Assembly: GCA_009704605.1 (NCBI GenBank)
Contig: WLDW01000022.1
Coordinates: 1 to 9,603 of the forward strand
Length of the DNA stretch: 9,603 nt
Origin: Actinomycetota bacterium
GTDB taxonomy: Bacteria; Actinomycetota; Actinomycetes; Actinomycetales; Microbacteriaceae
Reading direction: 5' to 3'
Below, piece after piece: positions 1 through 7,362 of the stretch. The notes under the pieces were generated by a model. That model saw nothing but the letters and a program-made list of their open reading frames with translations, ran no database searches and had not been told where the DNA came from. Each line of letters opens with the position of its first letter. The stretch's first letter is position 1. The position numbers were made by a program, and so were the translations under genes.

Positions 1-101
1 CCTATTCGGTCACCGTCTTGCACACCAATTGTTAGATTCTCAAAGACTCTGGTTGTTGCAAAGCTAAGGCGGATCTTCTCCGCCCCAAGAAGGTGAGCCA
101 A
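1..101 (-). CDS. ABC-F family ATP-binding protein, N-terminal fragment (cut by window edge)
   Basis: The first 33 codons of a minus-strand gene run off the left edge. The translation begins MAHLLGAEKIRLSF and continues through TRVFENLTIGVQDGDRI. This matches the usual opening of actinobacterial ABC-F ATPases, just ahead of the Walker A loop, which is outside the window. ABC-F proteins are soluble tandem-ATPase factors acting on the ribosome or in antibiotic protection, not transporters; which subtype this is cannot be told from the fragment. The start is TTG at 101-99, immediately after the ispE stop (TAG at 104-102). A good GGAG ribosome-binding site (minus strand, 111-108) lies inside the end of ispE, six bases upstream, which supports this non-ATG start. 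An ABC-F gene after ispE is the common order in Actinobacteria. Family call is fairly secure despite the short length. Confidence 0.8.
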   Translation of the reverse strand, partial: MAHLLGAEKIRLSFATTRVFENLTIGVQDGDRI

Positions 102-1358
102 CTAGTTCTCCAGCCTTGTTCCGGAGCTTGAAGTGTAAGTAACAAGGCTCGGGTAACCCGCAGCTTTTAGTCGTGTGGCGATTTGTTCAGCGTGAATTGC
201 ATTTTTGGCAAGGTGGGCAATAGTTGGACCAGATCCTGAAACCATTGAGCGAACAGATCCAGCCTTTTGACCCGCACGTAAAGTATCAGCAAGCTCTGGC
301 AACATCGCAACGGCTGCAATCTCTAGATCGTTATGCATCAACTTCGCTATCGCCGCTACATCTCCGGAAGCGATTGCCTCCAACAGTTCTTCGGGAACTT
401 CTGGAGCCTCCAGGGCTGAGACATCTATTCCCTGGTTGATTCGCATGATATCCAGCTGACGATATACCTGAGGAGTTGAAAGCCCCGCTGGGTTGGGAGT
501 CATTACCCAGTGCAGGGCGGGACCATCGTCTACCTTCGAAAGCACTTCGCCTCTTCCAACACCAATGGCAGTTCCTCCCATCAGTGAAAAGGGAACATCG
601 GAGCCAAGCTTGGCCGCAGCCTCTGGAAGCTTCTCATCCAGTTTTGATCCGAACAGGCTGTTTAGAGCAACCAGTGCGGCAGCGGCATCGGCTGATCCCC
701 CAGCCATACCCCCAGCTATCGGAACGCTCTTGTGAATCAAGAAGGACACCTTGTCAGAACCCATGGCTGAGCCAAGTTCCTTTAGCTCCTGCCCTGCCCG
801 ATAGACCAGATTCGTTCTGTCTTTTGGAACGAGTAGCTGGCTTTCTTTCTCAAAGGGACCGGCGAAGTCAATCGAGAAGTTACCGGTGAGTTCAACGAGT
901 ACTTTCTCTCGAAGATTCAAGGCCTGATAGCAACTTGCCACATCATGAAAGCCATCTTTCAAAAACGCCCCAACGGCAAAGTAAACGTTGACCTTGCCAG
1001 GGCTTGAGGCAACAACAATGGGAGGCCCATTGAGCCGTTTCTGCAGCATGGAAACAACTTCATTCCAGTACTTGATTTGGGCTTGTCCAACTTGGTTAGC
1101 CACTGTCCCACTCATCACGAGCTCGAGCTCTGTAACATTTGAGTTCCAAGCCGAAACTGTAGACACTGCTTTTTGTTCTCCATCAAATGAAAAAACTATC
1201 TTCGACTGCTCTATTGCATTAACTACTCGCGGAGTTTCCGCCTGCCCCCAAGAAGTTGGATCCCTTAGGATGTTAAAAATTTGCCCCTGGTTTCCCGAAA
1301 GAATTGCAGAGCCTACGAGTGTGGGTTCACTGGCGCGATGATCAGATTCAAAAATCAC
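102..1358 (-). CDS. ispE: 4-diphosphocytidyl-2-C-methyl-D-erythritol kinase with N-terminal SRPBCC-like extension
   Basis: This GHMP kinase phosphorylates CDP-methylerythritol in the cytosolic MEP pathway to isopentenyl diphosphate. The kinase occupies about residues 114-418: motif 1 SSPGKVN (118-124, Lys122), the ATP-binding glycine-rich loop PIAGGMAGGSADAAAAL (213-229), GSDVPF with catalytic Asp254, and motif 3 VSGSGPT (373-379). That ~305-residue part is normal IspE length. The first ~110 residues are extra and resemble a shortened SRPBCC/AHSA1 domain, ending in KYWNEVVSMLQKRL. The start is GTG at 1358-1356. It overlaps the rsmA stop as GTGA and has a GAGGTGG ribosome-binding site (minus strand, 1375-1369) ten bases upstream, so the long form is well supported. 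A kinase-only start is possible at ATG 1049-1047 (315 aa). The gene sits between rsmA and the ABC-F gene, coupled to both. IspE identity is secure; the extension's domain call is inferred. Confidence 0.93.
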   Translation of the reverse strand: MIFESDHRASEPTLVGSAILSGNQGQIFNILRDPTSWGQAETPRVVNAIEQSKIVFSFDGEQKAVSTVSAWNSNVTELELVMSGTVANQVGQAQIKYWNEVVSMLQKRLNGPPIVVASSPGKVNVYFAVGAFLKDGFHDVASCYQALNLREKVLVELTGNFSIDFAGPFEKESQLLVPKDRTNLVYRAGQELKELGSAMGSDKVSFLIHKSVPIAGGMAGGSADAAAALVALNSLFGSKLDEKLPEAAAKLGSDVPFSLMGGTAIGVGRGEVLSKVDDGPALHWVMTPNPAGLSTPQVYRQLDIMRINQGIDVSALEAPEVPEELLEAIASGDVAAIAKLMHNDLEIAAVAMLPELADTLRAGQKAGSVRSMVSGSGPTIAHLAKNAIHAEQIATRLKAAGYPSLVTYTSSSGTRLEN

Positions 1359-2185
1359 TTCTGTTTTGCCACCTCAATAAAATCATCAATGCTCAGGTCC
1401 TCTCCCCTAGCCTGAGGAGAAACTCCAGCCTTCACTAAAATCTGCTCTGCTTGATCAGGGGAACCTGCCCAACCCGAAAGAGCCTGCCGCAGAGTTTTCC
1501 TGCGCTGGGCAAAAGCTCCGTCTATAACTCTAAACACTTCTGCTCGAAGACTCGTCTGTAGCGGTGTGCTGGATTTCTGGAAGTACACCAAAGCTGAGTC
1601 CACGTTTGGAACCGGCCAGAAGATGCTGCGTGAAACTACCCCGGCGGCCGAAGCCTTGCCATACCAAGCCAGCTTTGCACTTGGTGACCCGTAGGTTTTG
1701 GACCCGGGTCCTGCAACCAGGCGTGCTGCCACTTCAGCCTGCACCAAAACCAAGACTTTGGAAATTGAAGGGAAGCTCTCTAGGAAGTGAAGAATTACCG
1801 GAACTGAGATGTTGTATGGAAGATTGGCGACCAAGGCATCGGGCTCAAAATCAAGCTGAGTGACATTCATTGCATCAGCGTGAAGTATCTGGCAGCTCTT
1901 CTGGGGAGCTTTTTGCTTGAGGGTCGAAGCGAGCCTAACGGCCAACTTCTGATCAAACTCAATGGCAATCAACTGGTCCACTTTCTCAAGCAATCCAAGG
2001 GTTAGTGAGCCAAGACCAGGCCCGATCTCAACTACTTTGTCTGTGGGGCTTAGCTGAGCGGCGGCCACTATTTTGCGAATGGTGTTTGGGTCGATCACGA
2101 AGTTTTGGCCAAGTTTCTTGGTTGGCCGAAGATCCAATTCAGAAGCTAACGATCTGATTTCTCCAGCACCTAATAGTTCGACCAC
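1355..2185 (-). CDS. rsmA: 16S rRNA (adenine(1518)-N(6)/adenine(1519)-N(6))-dimethyltransferase
   Basis: RsmA (KsgA) uses S-adenosylmethionine to dimethylate two adjacent adenosines in the 3'-terminal helix of 16S rRNA, a late step and checkpoint in 30S assembly. At 276 residues it is of usual length. Visible family features in order are KKLGQNFVID (23-32), the SAM-binding motif VVEIGPGLGS (51-60), the acidic ribose contact IEFD (75-78), DAM (104-106), the catalytic NLPYNIS (121-127), WPVPNVDSALV (190-200) and the C-terminal FAQRRKTLRQAL (225-236). The start is GTG at 2185-2183, sharing one base with the tatD stop (TAG 2187-2185). Only a weak GGGG lies upstream, so translation is probably coupled to tatD. 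The end overlaps ispE by four bases. Loss of this enzyme is known to give kasugamycin resistance in other bacteria. Confidence 0.96.
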   Translation of the reverse strand: MVELLGAGEIRSLASELDLRPTKKLGQNFVIDPNTIRKIVAAAQLSPTDKVVEIGPGLGSLTLGLLEKVDQLIAIEFDQKLAVRLASTLKQKAPQKSCQILHADAMNVTQLDFEPDALVANLPYNISVPVILHFLESFPSISKVLVLVQAEVAARLVAGPGSKTYGSPSAKLAWYGKASAAGVVSRSIFWPVPNVDSALVYFQKSSTPLQTSLRAEVFRVIDGAFAQRRKTLRQALSGWAGSPDQAEQILVKAGVSPQARGEDLSIDDFIEVAKQK

Positions 2186-3075
2186 TATCTACCCCAGGAT
2201 CCATAAACGGCCACAGTGTTTTTAGCTAGCTGCCCTGAAAGCTCGTTGGCGTCCATGCCTAACTCGGCGGCCATGAAGCGCACGGTGATTGGAACCAGGT
2301 ATGGGGCGTTTGGTCTGCCACGAAGTGGCTCAGGGGTTAAAAACGGCGCATCCGTCTCCACCAGAATCAGGTCCTTGGGCATGTGTCTAAAAGAATCTCG
2401 AAGGTGTTGATTTCTTTTGATGGTTATGTTTCCAGCAAAGGATGTGTACCAACCGTGCTCTGCACAGATTTTCGCAAGTTGGATATCTCCCGAGTAGCAG
2501 TGAAAGACAACTTTCTCTGGAGCGCCAACTCTTTGGAGAGTCTCCACCACCTGCTCGTGCGCATCTCGATCGTGAATCTGTAGCGCAAGACCAAAATCCT
2601 TAGCAATTTGAATGTGCCTTTCAAATGAGTGCTGCTGAAAAGATTTCCCCTGATCAGATTCGGTTCTAAAAAAGTCCAAACCGGTTTCACCAATTGCACG
2701 GACTCTTTCTTGACTAGCAAGATCCGCAATACCATCTATGTCGACATCAAGAGCCTGCATGGATTCATACCTAGCAGCTTCGTTTGGGTGAATAGCTACA
2801 GCAGCAAGCAACCTAGGCTCAGTGGCGGCTACCTCAGCGCTCCATCTGGAGCTTTCGAGTGTTACGCCAACTTGAACCGCACCTAGAATTCCAACCTGGT
2901 TTGCCAACGCCAAGTGGTCTTGGTAGTTCATCGGCTGATCGCCATCGGCAATCTCGAGGTGGGTGTGGTTATCGTAGGTGCCAACAAGAAGTGGTTCCGG
3001 TAGATCTGGGTAACTTAGCTTTTGTCTGGTTCCATCAGCGTCTTTCAGCTGACGCTGTCTTAGGTGCTCGCTCAC
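2185..3075 (-). CDS. tatD: TatD family metal-dependent hydrolase (DNase)
   Basis: TatD proteins are cytosolic TIM-barrel amidohydrolase-type metalloenzymes with 3'-5' exonuclease activity on DNA, linked to repair and oxidative damage in other species. The metal-ligand set is complete: YDNHTHLE (His37 and His39), AIGETGLD (Glu130), QIHDRDA (His168), FHCYSG (His192) and VETDAPFLTPEP (Asp242). The N-terminus before the barrel (about 30 residues, including LSYPDLPEPL) looks like the lead-in typical of actinobacterial TatD proteins, so GTG at 3075-3073 is preferred over a start closer to the HxH motif. It begins eight bases after metG stops and has little Shine-Dalgarno sequence, so reinitiation after metG is likely. 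It overlaps rsmA by one base. Family is certain; the physiological substrate is not known from sequence. Confidence 0.94.
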   Translation of the reverse strand: MSEHLRQRQLKDADGTRQKLSYPDLPEPLLVGTYDNHTHLEIADGDQPMNYQDHLALANQVGILGAVQVGVTLESSRWSAEVAATEPRLLAAVAIHPNEAARYESMQALDVDIDGIADLASQERVRAIGETGLDFFRTESDQGKSFQQHSFERHIQIAKDFGLALQIHDRDAHEQVVETLQRVGAPEKVVFHCYSGDIQLAKICAEHGWYTSFAGNITIKRNQHLRDSFRHMPKDLILVETDAPFLTPEPLRGRPNAPYLVPITVRFMAAELGMDANELSGQLAKNTVAVYGSWGR

Positions 3076-3083
3076 GGTAGGAA

Positions 3084-4682
3084 CTAGTCCCGATCTTCTT
3101 GCTCAACCCTAGGAAACAACGATTCGAGTTCGTTGATCTTCTTGCCAACTACCAGCTGATTCCAGTTGGCGGCTTCAAGCAAGGGCTGGGATCCTAGATC
3201 GCCGAGTTCGTGACCAATTGAGGCCCAAAGCTTGGCTGTTGCCTTTGGAATAAATGGCGTAAGCGCAACAGCCAGAGTCCTAAGACCCTCTAACGAGGTA
3301 TACAAGATTGTCCCCAGGCGAGCTCTGTTGGCCTCATCCTTGGCAAGAATCCAGGGCTCTTGCTCGGTCAGATAAACATTGAGCCCATCCACCAGCTCCC
3401 AAATGGCAAGCAGGGCATCCTGGATAGCAACATCGTCCATGGCGGCATCGGCTTGGCGGATGCTTTGGGCTGCCGTTTCTTCAATCTTTTTGTCGGCGTC
3501 AGTTATTGATTCTGCTGCCGGAATTACTCCATCAAAGTATCGGTGCACCATGGCAACAACTCTTGAAGCGACATTTCCAAAACCATTAGCAAGCTCCGCC
3601 TGGTAGCGAGCAGATAGATCTTCCCAAGAAAAGGACCCGTCTTGACCAAAAGCGATTGCCTTCATGAAGTAGTAACGGAAGGCGTCAGATCCAAAAACAT
3701 CAGTTATCTGAGTTGGGGCGATTCCGGTCAGCTTTGATTTCGACATCTTTTCGCCACCAACTAGTAGCCAACCGTGGGCAAAAACTTTCTCAGCAGGCTT
3801 GAGTTCCGCAGCCATCAGCATTGCGGGCCAAATTACAGCGTGGAATCTAAGGATGTCTTTTCCAACAACTTGAACAGAAGCTGGCCAAAGTGAATTGAGC
3901 TTACCTTCGTCTTCGCCGTAACCAATAGCGGTTATGTAGTTCAGCAGTGCATCAAACCAGACGTAGATAACGTGATCGGTATCCCAAGGGATATCAATTC
4001 CCCAATCGAATTTGTCTTTGGATCTGGAAATTGAAAGGTCAGTGAGCTCTCTTGAAACAAATGAGATAACTTCGTTTCGGGCAGCTTCTGGCTGAATGAA
4101 TTTTGGGTTCTGCTGGTAGTAATCAAGTAGTGGTTGCTGGAACTGACTCAACTTGAAAAAGTAGTTTGTTTCTTCGAGCCTCTCAACCGGCTTGGAGTGA
4201 ATTGCGCAAACCATCTTCATGGCAAATTCGCCGGTGCCCTCAACTAGGTCTGAATCGGTCTTGAACTCCTCGCAGCCAACGCAGTAGTTACCCTCATAGG
4301 AGCCCTGGTAGATAAACCCTTTGTCGTAGAGGTTTTGCAAGAAGGTCTGGACGTTCTTTTTGTGCCTAGGTTCGGTGGTTCGAATAAAGTCCTGATTGTT
4401 GATATCCAAGGTCTCAAGCATTGGTAGCCAGGAATCATGCACCAGCTTGTCCGCCCAAGCCTGGGGGGTCTGGTTATTGGCGGTAGCGGTTCTAAGGATC
4501 TTTTCACCGTGTTCGTCGGTCCCAGTTAGTAGGAAGGAATTGCTACCTTTTTGGCGATGCCAGCGAGCCAGAACGTCGGCGGCCACCTCGGTGTAAGCGT
4601 GGCCAATATGTGGAGCGTCATTGACGTAGAAAATCGGGGTCGTAACAAAAAACGCTTTACCCGCTGGGCTCACACTGGACAT
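3084..4682 (-). CDS. metG: methionyl-tRNA synthetase
   Basis: This class I aminoacyl-tRNA synthetase charges tRNA-Met with methionine in the cytosol. With the chosen ATG at 4682-4680 the protein has 532 residues. It opens FFVTTPIFYVNDAPHIGHAY, with the HIGH signature at 25-28, then TGTDEHG (53-59). The connective/zinc region follows (Cys134 and Cys137 in CVGCEEF, then CAIH at 159-162). After it come VIYVWFDALLNYI (238-250), the KMSKS loop at 312-316 and a C-terminal helical anticodon-binding domain. It lacks the EMAP/Trbp111-like C-terminal tRNA-binding domain, as is usual for the actinobacterial form. The frame stays open upstream to 4772, but that would overlap rsmI by 65 bases and add 30 residues without similarity to the family. 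The 25-bp rsmI-metG gap carries no clear Shine-Dalgarno sequence, so the start rests mainly on the protein alignment pattern. Confidence 0.95.
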   Translation of the reverse strand: MSSVSPAGKAFFVTTPIFYVNDAPHIGHAYTEVAADVLARWHRQKGSNSFLLTGTDEHGEKILRTATANNQTPQAWADKLVHDSWLPMLETLDINNQDFIRTTEPRHKKNVQTFLQNLYDKGFIYQGSYEGNYCVGCEEFKTDSDLVEGTGEFAMKMVCAIHSKPVERLEETNYFFKLSQFQQPLLDYYQQNPKFIQPEAARNEVISFVSRELTDLSISRSKDKFDWGIDIPWDTDHVIYVWFDALLNYITAIGYGEDEGKLNSLWPASVQVVGKDILRFHAVIWPAMLMAAELKPAEKVFAHGWLLVGGEKMSKSKLTGIAPTQITDVFGSDAFRYYFMKAIAFGQDGSFSWEDLSARYQAELANGFGNVASRVVAMVHRYFDGVIPAAESITDADKKIEETAAQSIRQADAAMDDVAIQDALLAIWELVDGLNVYLTEQEPWILAKDEANRARLGTILYTSLEGLRTLAVALTPFIPKATAKLWASIGHELGDLGSQPLLEAANWNQLVVGKKINELESLFPRVEQEDRD

Positions 4683-4707
4683 GTCTACAAGCTTAACGGG
4701 GCTAACT

Positions 4708-5526
4708 TCAAGGCTTGCTCTTGAGAGCCAGATCGTAAAGCTCGGATGTCGAAGCTCCGTATTCACTAGCAACAGCTCTAGCGGCGTCCTTTAGTGAACT
4801 TCCTTGAGCCCTAAGCTCCAGGACCTTTTCGACCAAGCCTTCTGGCGCAATCTGGGTTTGCTCGGCCCCGGCAACAACTAGCACCATCTCACCTTTTAGA
4901 TCTTTGGCAAGATCGGCTAGTTGCGCCAAGGTGCCCCTAAGTGTCTCCTCAAACTTTTTTGTTAGCTCTCGAGATAGTGATGCTTTTCTCTCGCCTCCAA
5001 AGACTGCTTCGGCATCTTCTAGGGATTCGGTGATGCGGTGAGGCGATTCAAAGAAGATCATTGTCCTTGTCTCGGAAACTAATTTTTGAAAGAACTTTTT
5101 CCTCTCACCGGATTTTCTTGGAATGAAGCCTTCAAAACTAAAGCGGTCGGTGGAAAGGCCTGAAACAGCAAGTGCGGCAATCACAGAAGACGGCCCTGGC
5201 ACAACTTGTATTTCAACACCCTGTTCACTACAGGCACGAACAAGTGCAAAGCCGGGGTCGCTGATGGTTGGCATTCCCGCATCGCTCACCAAAACTAGAT
5301 TTCCTGTTGAAGCAATTTCAACCAAGCGATCCAATTTTTGTAATTCGTTTTGTTCGTTCAGGCTGATAAGTTCTGCATTTAGTTTTATGCCGAGGTGGTT
5401 GGCTAGCTTTAGTAAGCTCCTGGTGTCCTCGGCGGCAATCACCTGTGCCTGCTGCAAAGTAAGAAGGAGCCGAGCCGAGGCGTCTCCTATGTTTCCAATG
5501 GGGGTTCCAGCCAGAATAAGCACCAC
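4708..5526 (-). CDS. rsmI: 16S rRNA (cytidine(1402)-2'-O)-methyltransferase
   Basis: RsmI methylates the 2'-OH of C1402 in the decoding centre of 16S rRNA. The protein is 272 residues, normal for the family, and has the tetrapyrrole/SPOUT-unrelated methylase fold signatures: LILAGTPIGNIGDAS near the start, VIAAEDTR (29-36), LVSDAGMPTISDPG, the VVPGPSS loop, FEGFIPRK, IFFESPHRI, and SRELTKKFEE followed by GEMVLVV. It is the first gene of the minus-strand operon. Two tandem GTG codons (5526-5524 and 5523-5521) could each be the start. The second is six bases from a CACAAT sequence, a spacing that would suit a leaderless transcript, and no strong ribosome-binding site is present for either. The gene order with divergent pmt is that known for M. 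tuberculosis (Rv1003/Rv1002c). Confidence 0.95.
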   Translation of the reverse strand: MVLILAGTPIGNIGDASARLLLTLQQAQVIAAEDTRSLLKLANHLGIKLNAELISLNEQNELQKLDRLVEIASTGNLVLVSDAGMPTISDPGFALVRACSEQGVEIQVVPGPSSVIAALAVSGLSTDRFSFEGFIPRKSGERKKFFQKLVSETRTMIFFESPHRITESLEDAEAVFGGERKASLSRELTKKFEETLRGTLAQLADLAKDLKGEMVLVVAGAEQTQIAPEGLVEKVLELRAQGSSLKDAARAVASEYGASTSELYDLALKSKP

Positions 5527-5572
5527 TTCATTGTGTCAGATGCCAAGGCGCGGTCTTGATTAGCATGGGCGT
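5527..5572. promoter_or_regulatory. 46-bp divergent promoter region between rsmI and pmt
   Basis: This short gap must hold the promoters of both the minus-strand operon and the plus-strand pmt unless they lie inside the genes. On the plus strand TAGCAT (5561-5566) fits the actinobacterial -10 form TANNNT and ends six bases before the pmt ATG. That is the geometry expected of a leaderless mRNA. No Shine-Dalgarno sequence precedes pmt. On the minus strand CACAAT is a weaker -10 candidate, six bases from the second rsmI GTG. No convincing -35 box was found for either direction, so the promoter assignments are tentative. Confidence 0.4.
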
Positions 5573-7057
5573 ATGACGAAGTTGTGGGGAAACAAAAAGG
5601 TCCTGGAATACCTTGGTTTCGTTATTGTGCTCGCAATCGCTTCGGCAACCAGGCTTTGGAATTTAGGCTTCCCGCAAAAGCTGGTATTCGACGAAACCTA
5701 CTACGTCAAAGACGCACTATCGCTTTCTCAAGAAGGTAATGAAAAGAACTGGCCCGAAGGTGCCAACGCAGTCTTCGAATCTGGTGATGTTTACTCGTAC
5801 CTAGCTGACCCGGCTTTTGTGGTGCACCCGCCTTTTGGCAAGTGGTTGATTGCCTCTGGAATGTGGCTGCTCGGGCCTGATCACGCAACTGGCTGGCGAA
5901 TCTCCACTGCCCTATTGGGCGTAGCAACCGTAGCCCTGTTGATGCTCGTGGCTTACAAGCTATTTCGCTCGACAAAGCTAGCCCTAGCGGCGGGATTCTT
6001 GCTGGCGATCGATGGCATGGCGATCACCATGTCCCGCACTGCACTACTAGATGCTCCGCTTACTTTTTTCCTCCTGCTAGGTTTCTTGTTTTTCCTGATT
6101 GATAACGAGCAGTCAAGACTCAGAATTGGCTACGCCATCCAGCAAGGCAGAACAACTCTGCTCTGGTTTAGACCCTGGCTAGTGTTAGCTGGGGTGGCTC
6201 TTGGAGCCGCTAGCGCCATCAAGTGGTCTGGTCTTTATCTGCTGGCAGCAATTGGACTATATGTGGTTTTTTCAGAATTACAACTTCGCAGGGTCTCTAA
6301 AGAAAAGTCTTGGGTTCGGAGTGGACTTTTAGCCCAAGGGGTGATTTCATTTCTAAACCTAGTTCCAGTTGCGGCGGCTACCTATCTTTCAAGTTGGTTG
6401 GGTTGGATCAACTCCTCGGGGGGTTACTCAAGAAATTGGGCAGAAGATAACTCGTTGCCTGGTATTTTTGGAGCCCTGCCAAGCTGGGCTCAATCGCTAT
6501 GGAACTATCACGAAGTCATCTATAAATTCCACGTTAACTTGTCAGAAGATCACTCTTACCAATCTCACCCGATTACTTGGCTGCTGGGACTTCGCCCAAC
6601 TGCTTTTTTCTACGAGACATACTCTGCTGGACAAATGGGCTGCGAAATTGATACTTGCTCTTCGGCAATCACTGCCCTTGGTAATCCTTTGATTTGGGTT
6701 TTTGCAACTGCGGCACTTTTGTATCTGGCTTATCGGTATCTAAGAACCAGGGAGAGGGTTATTGGCCTGGTGCTACTGGGGGTAGGCGCGCTTTATCTAC
6801 CTTGGTTATTGATTCCAGACAGAACGGTCTTCCAGTTCTACGCGGTTAGCTTTCTACCGTGGATGATTCTCGGGCTGGTTCTAGTGATGCAGATTCTTTA
6901 CCGAGCAATTGGTAACACAAAATTGGCTAAGACTTTGGTTATTGGATTCTTTGTCTTGGCGACCTTGGTTTCGATCTTTTTCTTGCCGGTGAACATCGGC
7001 CTAGTGGTGCCTTATGAGCAGTGGCAGCTGAGAATGTGGCTTCCCAGCTGGATATAA
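5573..7057 (+). CDS. pmt: dolichyl-/polyprenyl-phosphate-mannose:protein O-mannosyltransferase (GT39)
   Basis: This polytopic membrane enzyme transfers mannose from polyprenyl-phosphate-mannose to Ser/Thr of exported proteins on the outer face of the membrane. The 494-residue product has a first membrane segment (about 11-28), then a loop with the catalytic acidic pair in LVFDETYYVKDA (Asp40-Glu41) and AFVVHPPFGKWLI (81-93). Multiple hydrophobic segments follow. KWSGLY (217-222) and LSEDHSYQSHPITWLL (323-338) are family blocks. Cys357 and Cys362 in an extracytoplasmic stretch could form a disulfide. The C-terminus RMWLPSWI is typical of complete actinobacterial members. ATG at 5573 is the only sensible start and may be leaderless. 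It is divergent from rsmI and followed 23 bp later by the YciI-like gene. Partner mannosyl-donor genes are not in the window. Family call is secure; the target proteins are unknown. Confidence 0.94.
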   Translation: MTKLWGNKKVLEYLGFVIVLAIASATRLWNLGFPQKLVFDETYYVKDALSLSQEGNEKNWPEGANAVFESGDVYSYLADPAFVVHPPFGKWLIASGMWLLGPDHATGWRISTALLGVATVALLMLVAYKLFRSTKLALAAGFLLAIDGMAITMSRTALLDAPLTFFLLLGFLFFLIDNEQSRLRIGYAIQQGRTTLLWFRPWLVLAGVALGAASAIKWSGLYLLAAIGLYVVFSELQLRRVSKEKSWVRSGLLAQGVISFLNLVPVAAATYLSSWLGWINSSGGYSRNWAEDNSLPGIFGALPSWAQSLWNYHEVIYKFHVNLSEDHSYQSHPITWLLGLRPTAFFYETYSAGQMGCEIDTCSSAITALGNPLIWVFATAALLYLAYRYLRTRERVIGLVLLGVGALYLPWLLIPDRTVFQFYAVSFLPWMILGLVLVMQILYRAIGNTKLAKTLVIGFFVLATLVSIFFLPVNIGLVVPYEQWQLRMWLPSWI

Positions 7058-7080
7058 AACCGCCAAAGTAGGATTGAAAA

Positions 7081-7362
7081 ATGCCCATCTTCGCAGTCAC
7101 TTACCTTTACACAGCTCCCACCAAACAAATTGATGAAATTAGACCTATCCATAGGGCCTGGCTTTCAGAGCTTTTGGAACAAAGGGTTCTTCTAGCCTCT
7201 GGACCAATGGTGGATACACCTGAGGCGCTTCTAATTTTTAGAAGTGAATCGGCAGAAGAGCTTGCAAAGTTATTAGATAACGACCCTTTCGACATAGCCG
7301 GATGTATCGGATCTCGAACTATCCAAAGTTGGAATCCAGTGTTTGGGCCCTTTGGTTCCTAG
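7081..7362 (+). CDS. YciI family protein
   Basis: A 93-residue protein with the whole YCII-related (dimeric alpha-beta barrel) pattern: a first strand MPIFAVTYLY, then IRPIHRAWLSELLEQ (His24) in the first helix, LLASGPMVD (37-45), ALLIFRSESAEELAKLLDNDPF (49-70) and the ending IQSWNPVFG (81-89). Family members are small cytosolic proteins of mostly unknown function; some are proposed to have hydrolase or dehalogenase-like activity, but no substrate can be read here. The ATG is preceded by AGGA (7070-7073) with seven bases spacing, so the start is good. TAGGAT (7069-7074) lies six bases upstream and could instead be a -10 box of a leaderless promoter. The gene follows pmt by 23 bp and may be cotranscribed. 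Its stop overlaps the convergent terC stop. Confidence 0.88.
   Translation: MPIFAVTYLYTAPTKQIDEIRPIHRAWLSELLEQRVLLASGPMVDTPEALLIFRSESAEELAKLLDNDPFDIAGCIGSRTIQSWNPVFGPFGS

Noticed and set aside
476..889. Open plus-strand frames opposite ispE (also at 224-439, 493-735 and 988-1341)
   Set aside because: They lie antisense to a clear GHMP kinase and the translations are low-complexity Ser/Pro/Arg-rich with no family pattern; treated as frame shadows.
4683..4772. Longer metG start adding 30 residues
   Set aside because: It would overlap rsmI by 65 bases, and the added residues do not resemble the MetRS N-terminus, which begins just before FFVTTPIFYVND.
7323..7355. CCAAAG/CTTTGG inverted repeat near the end of the YciI gene as a terminator
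   Set aside because: Six-base stem, 21-base loop, inside coding sequence and without a directly following U-run.
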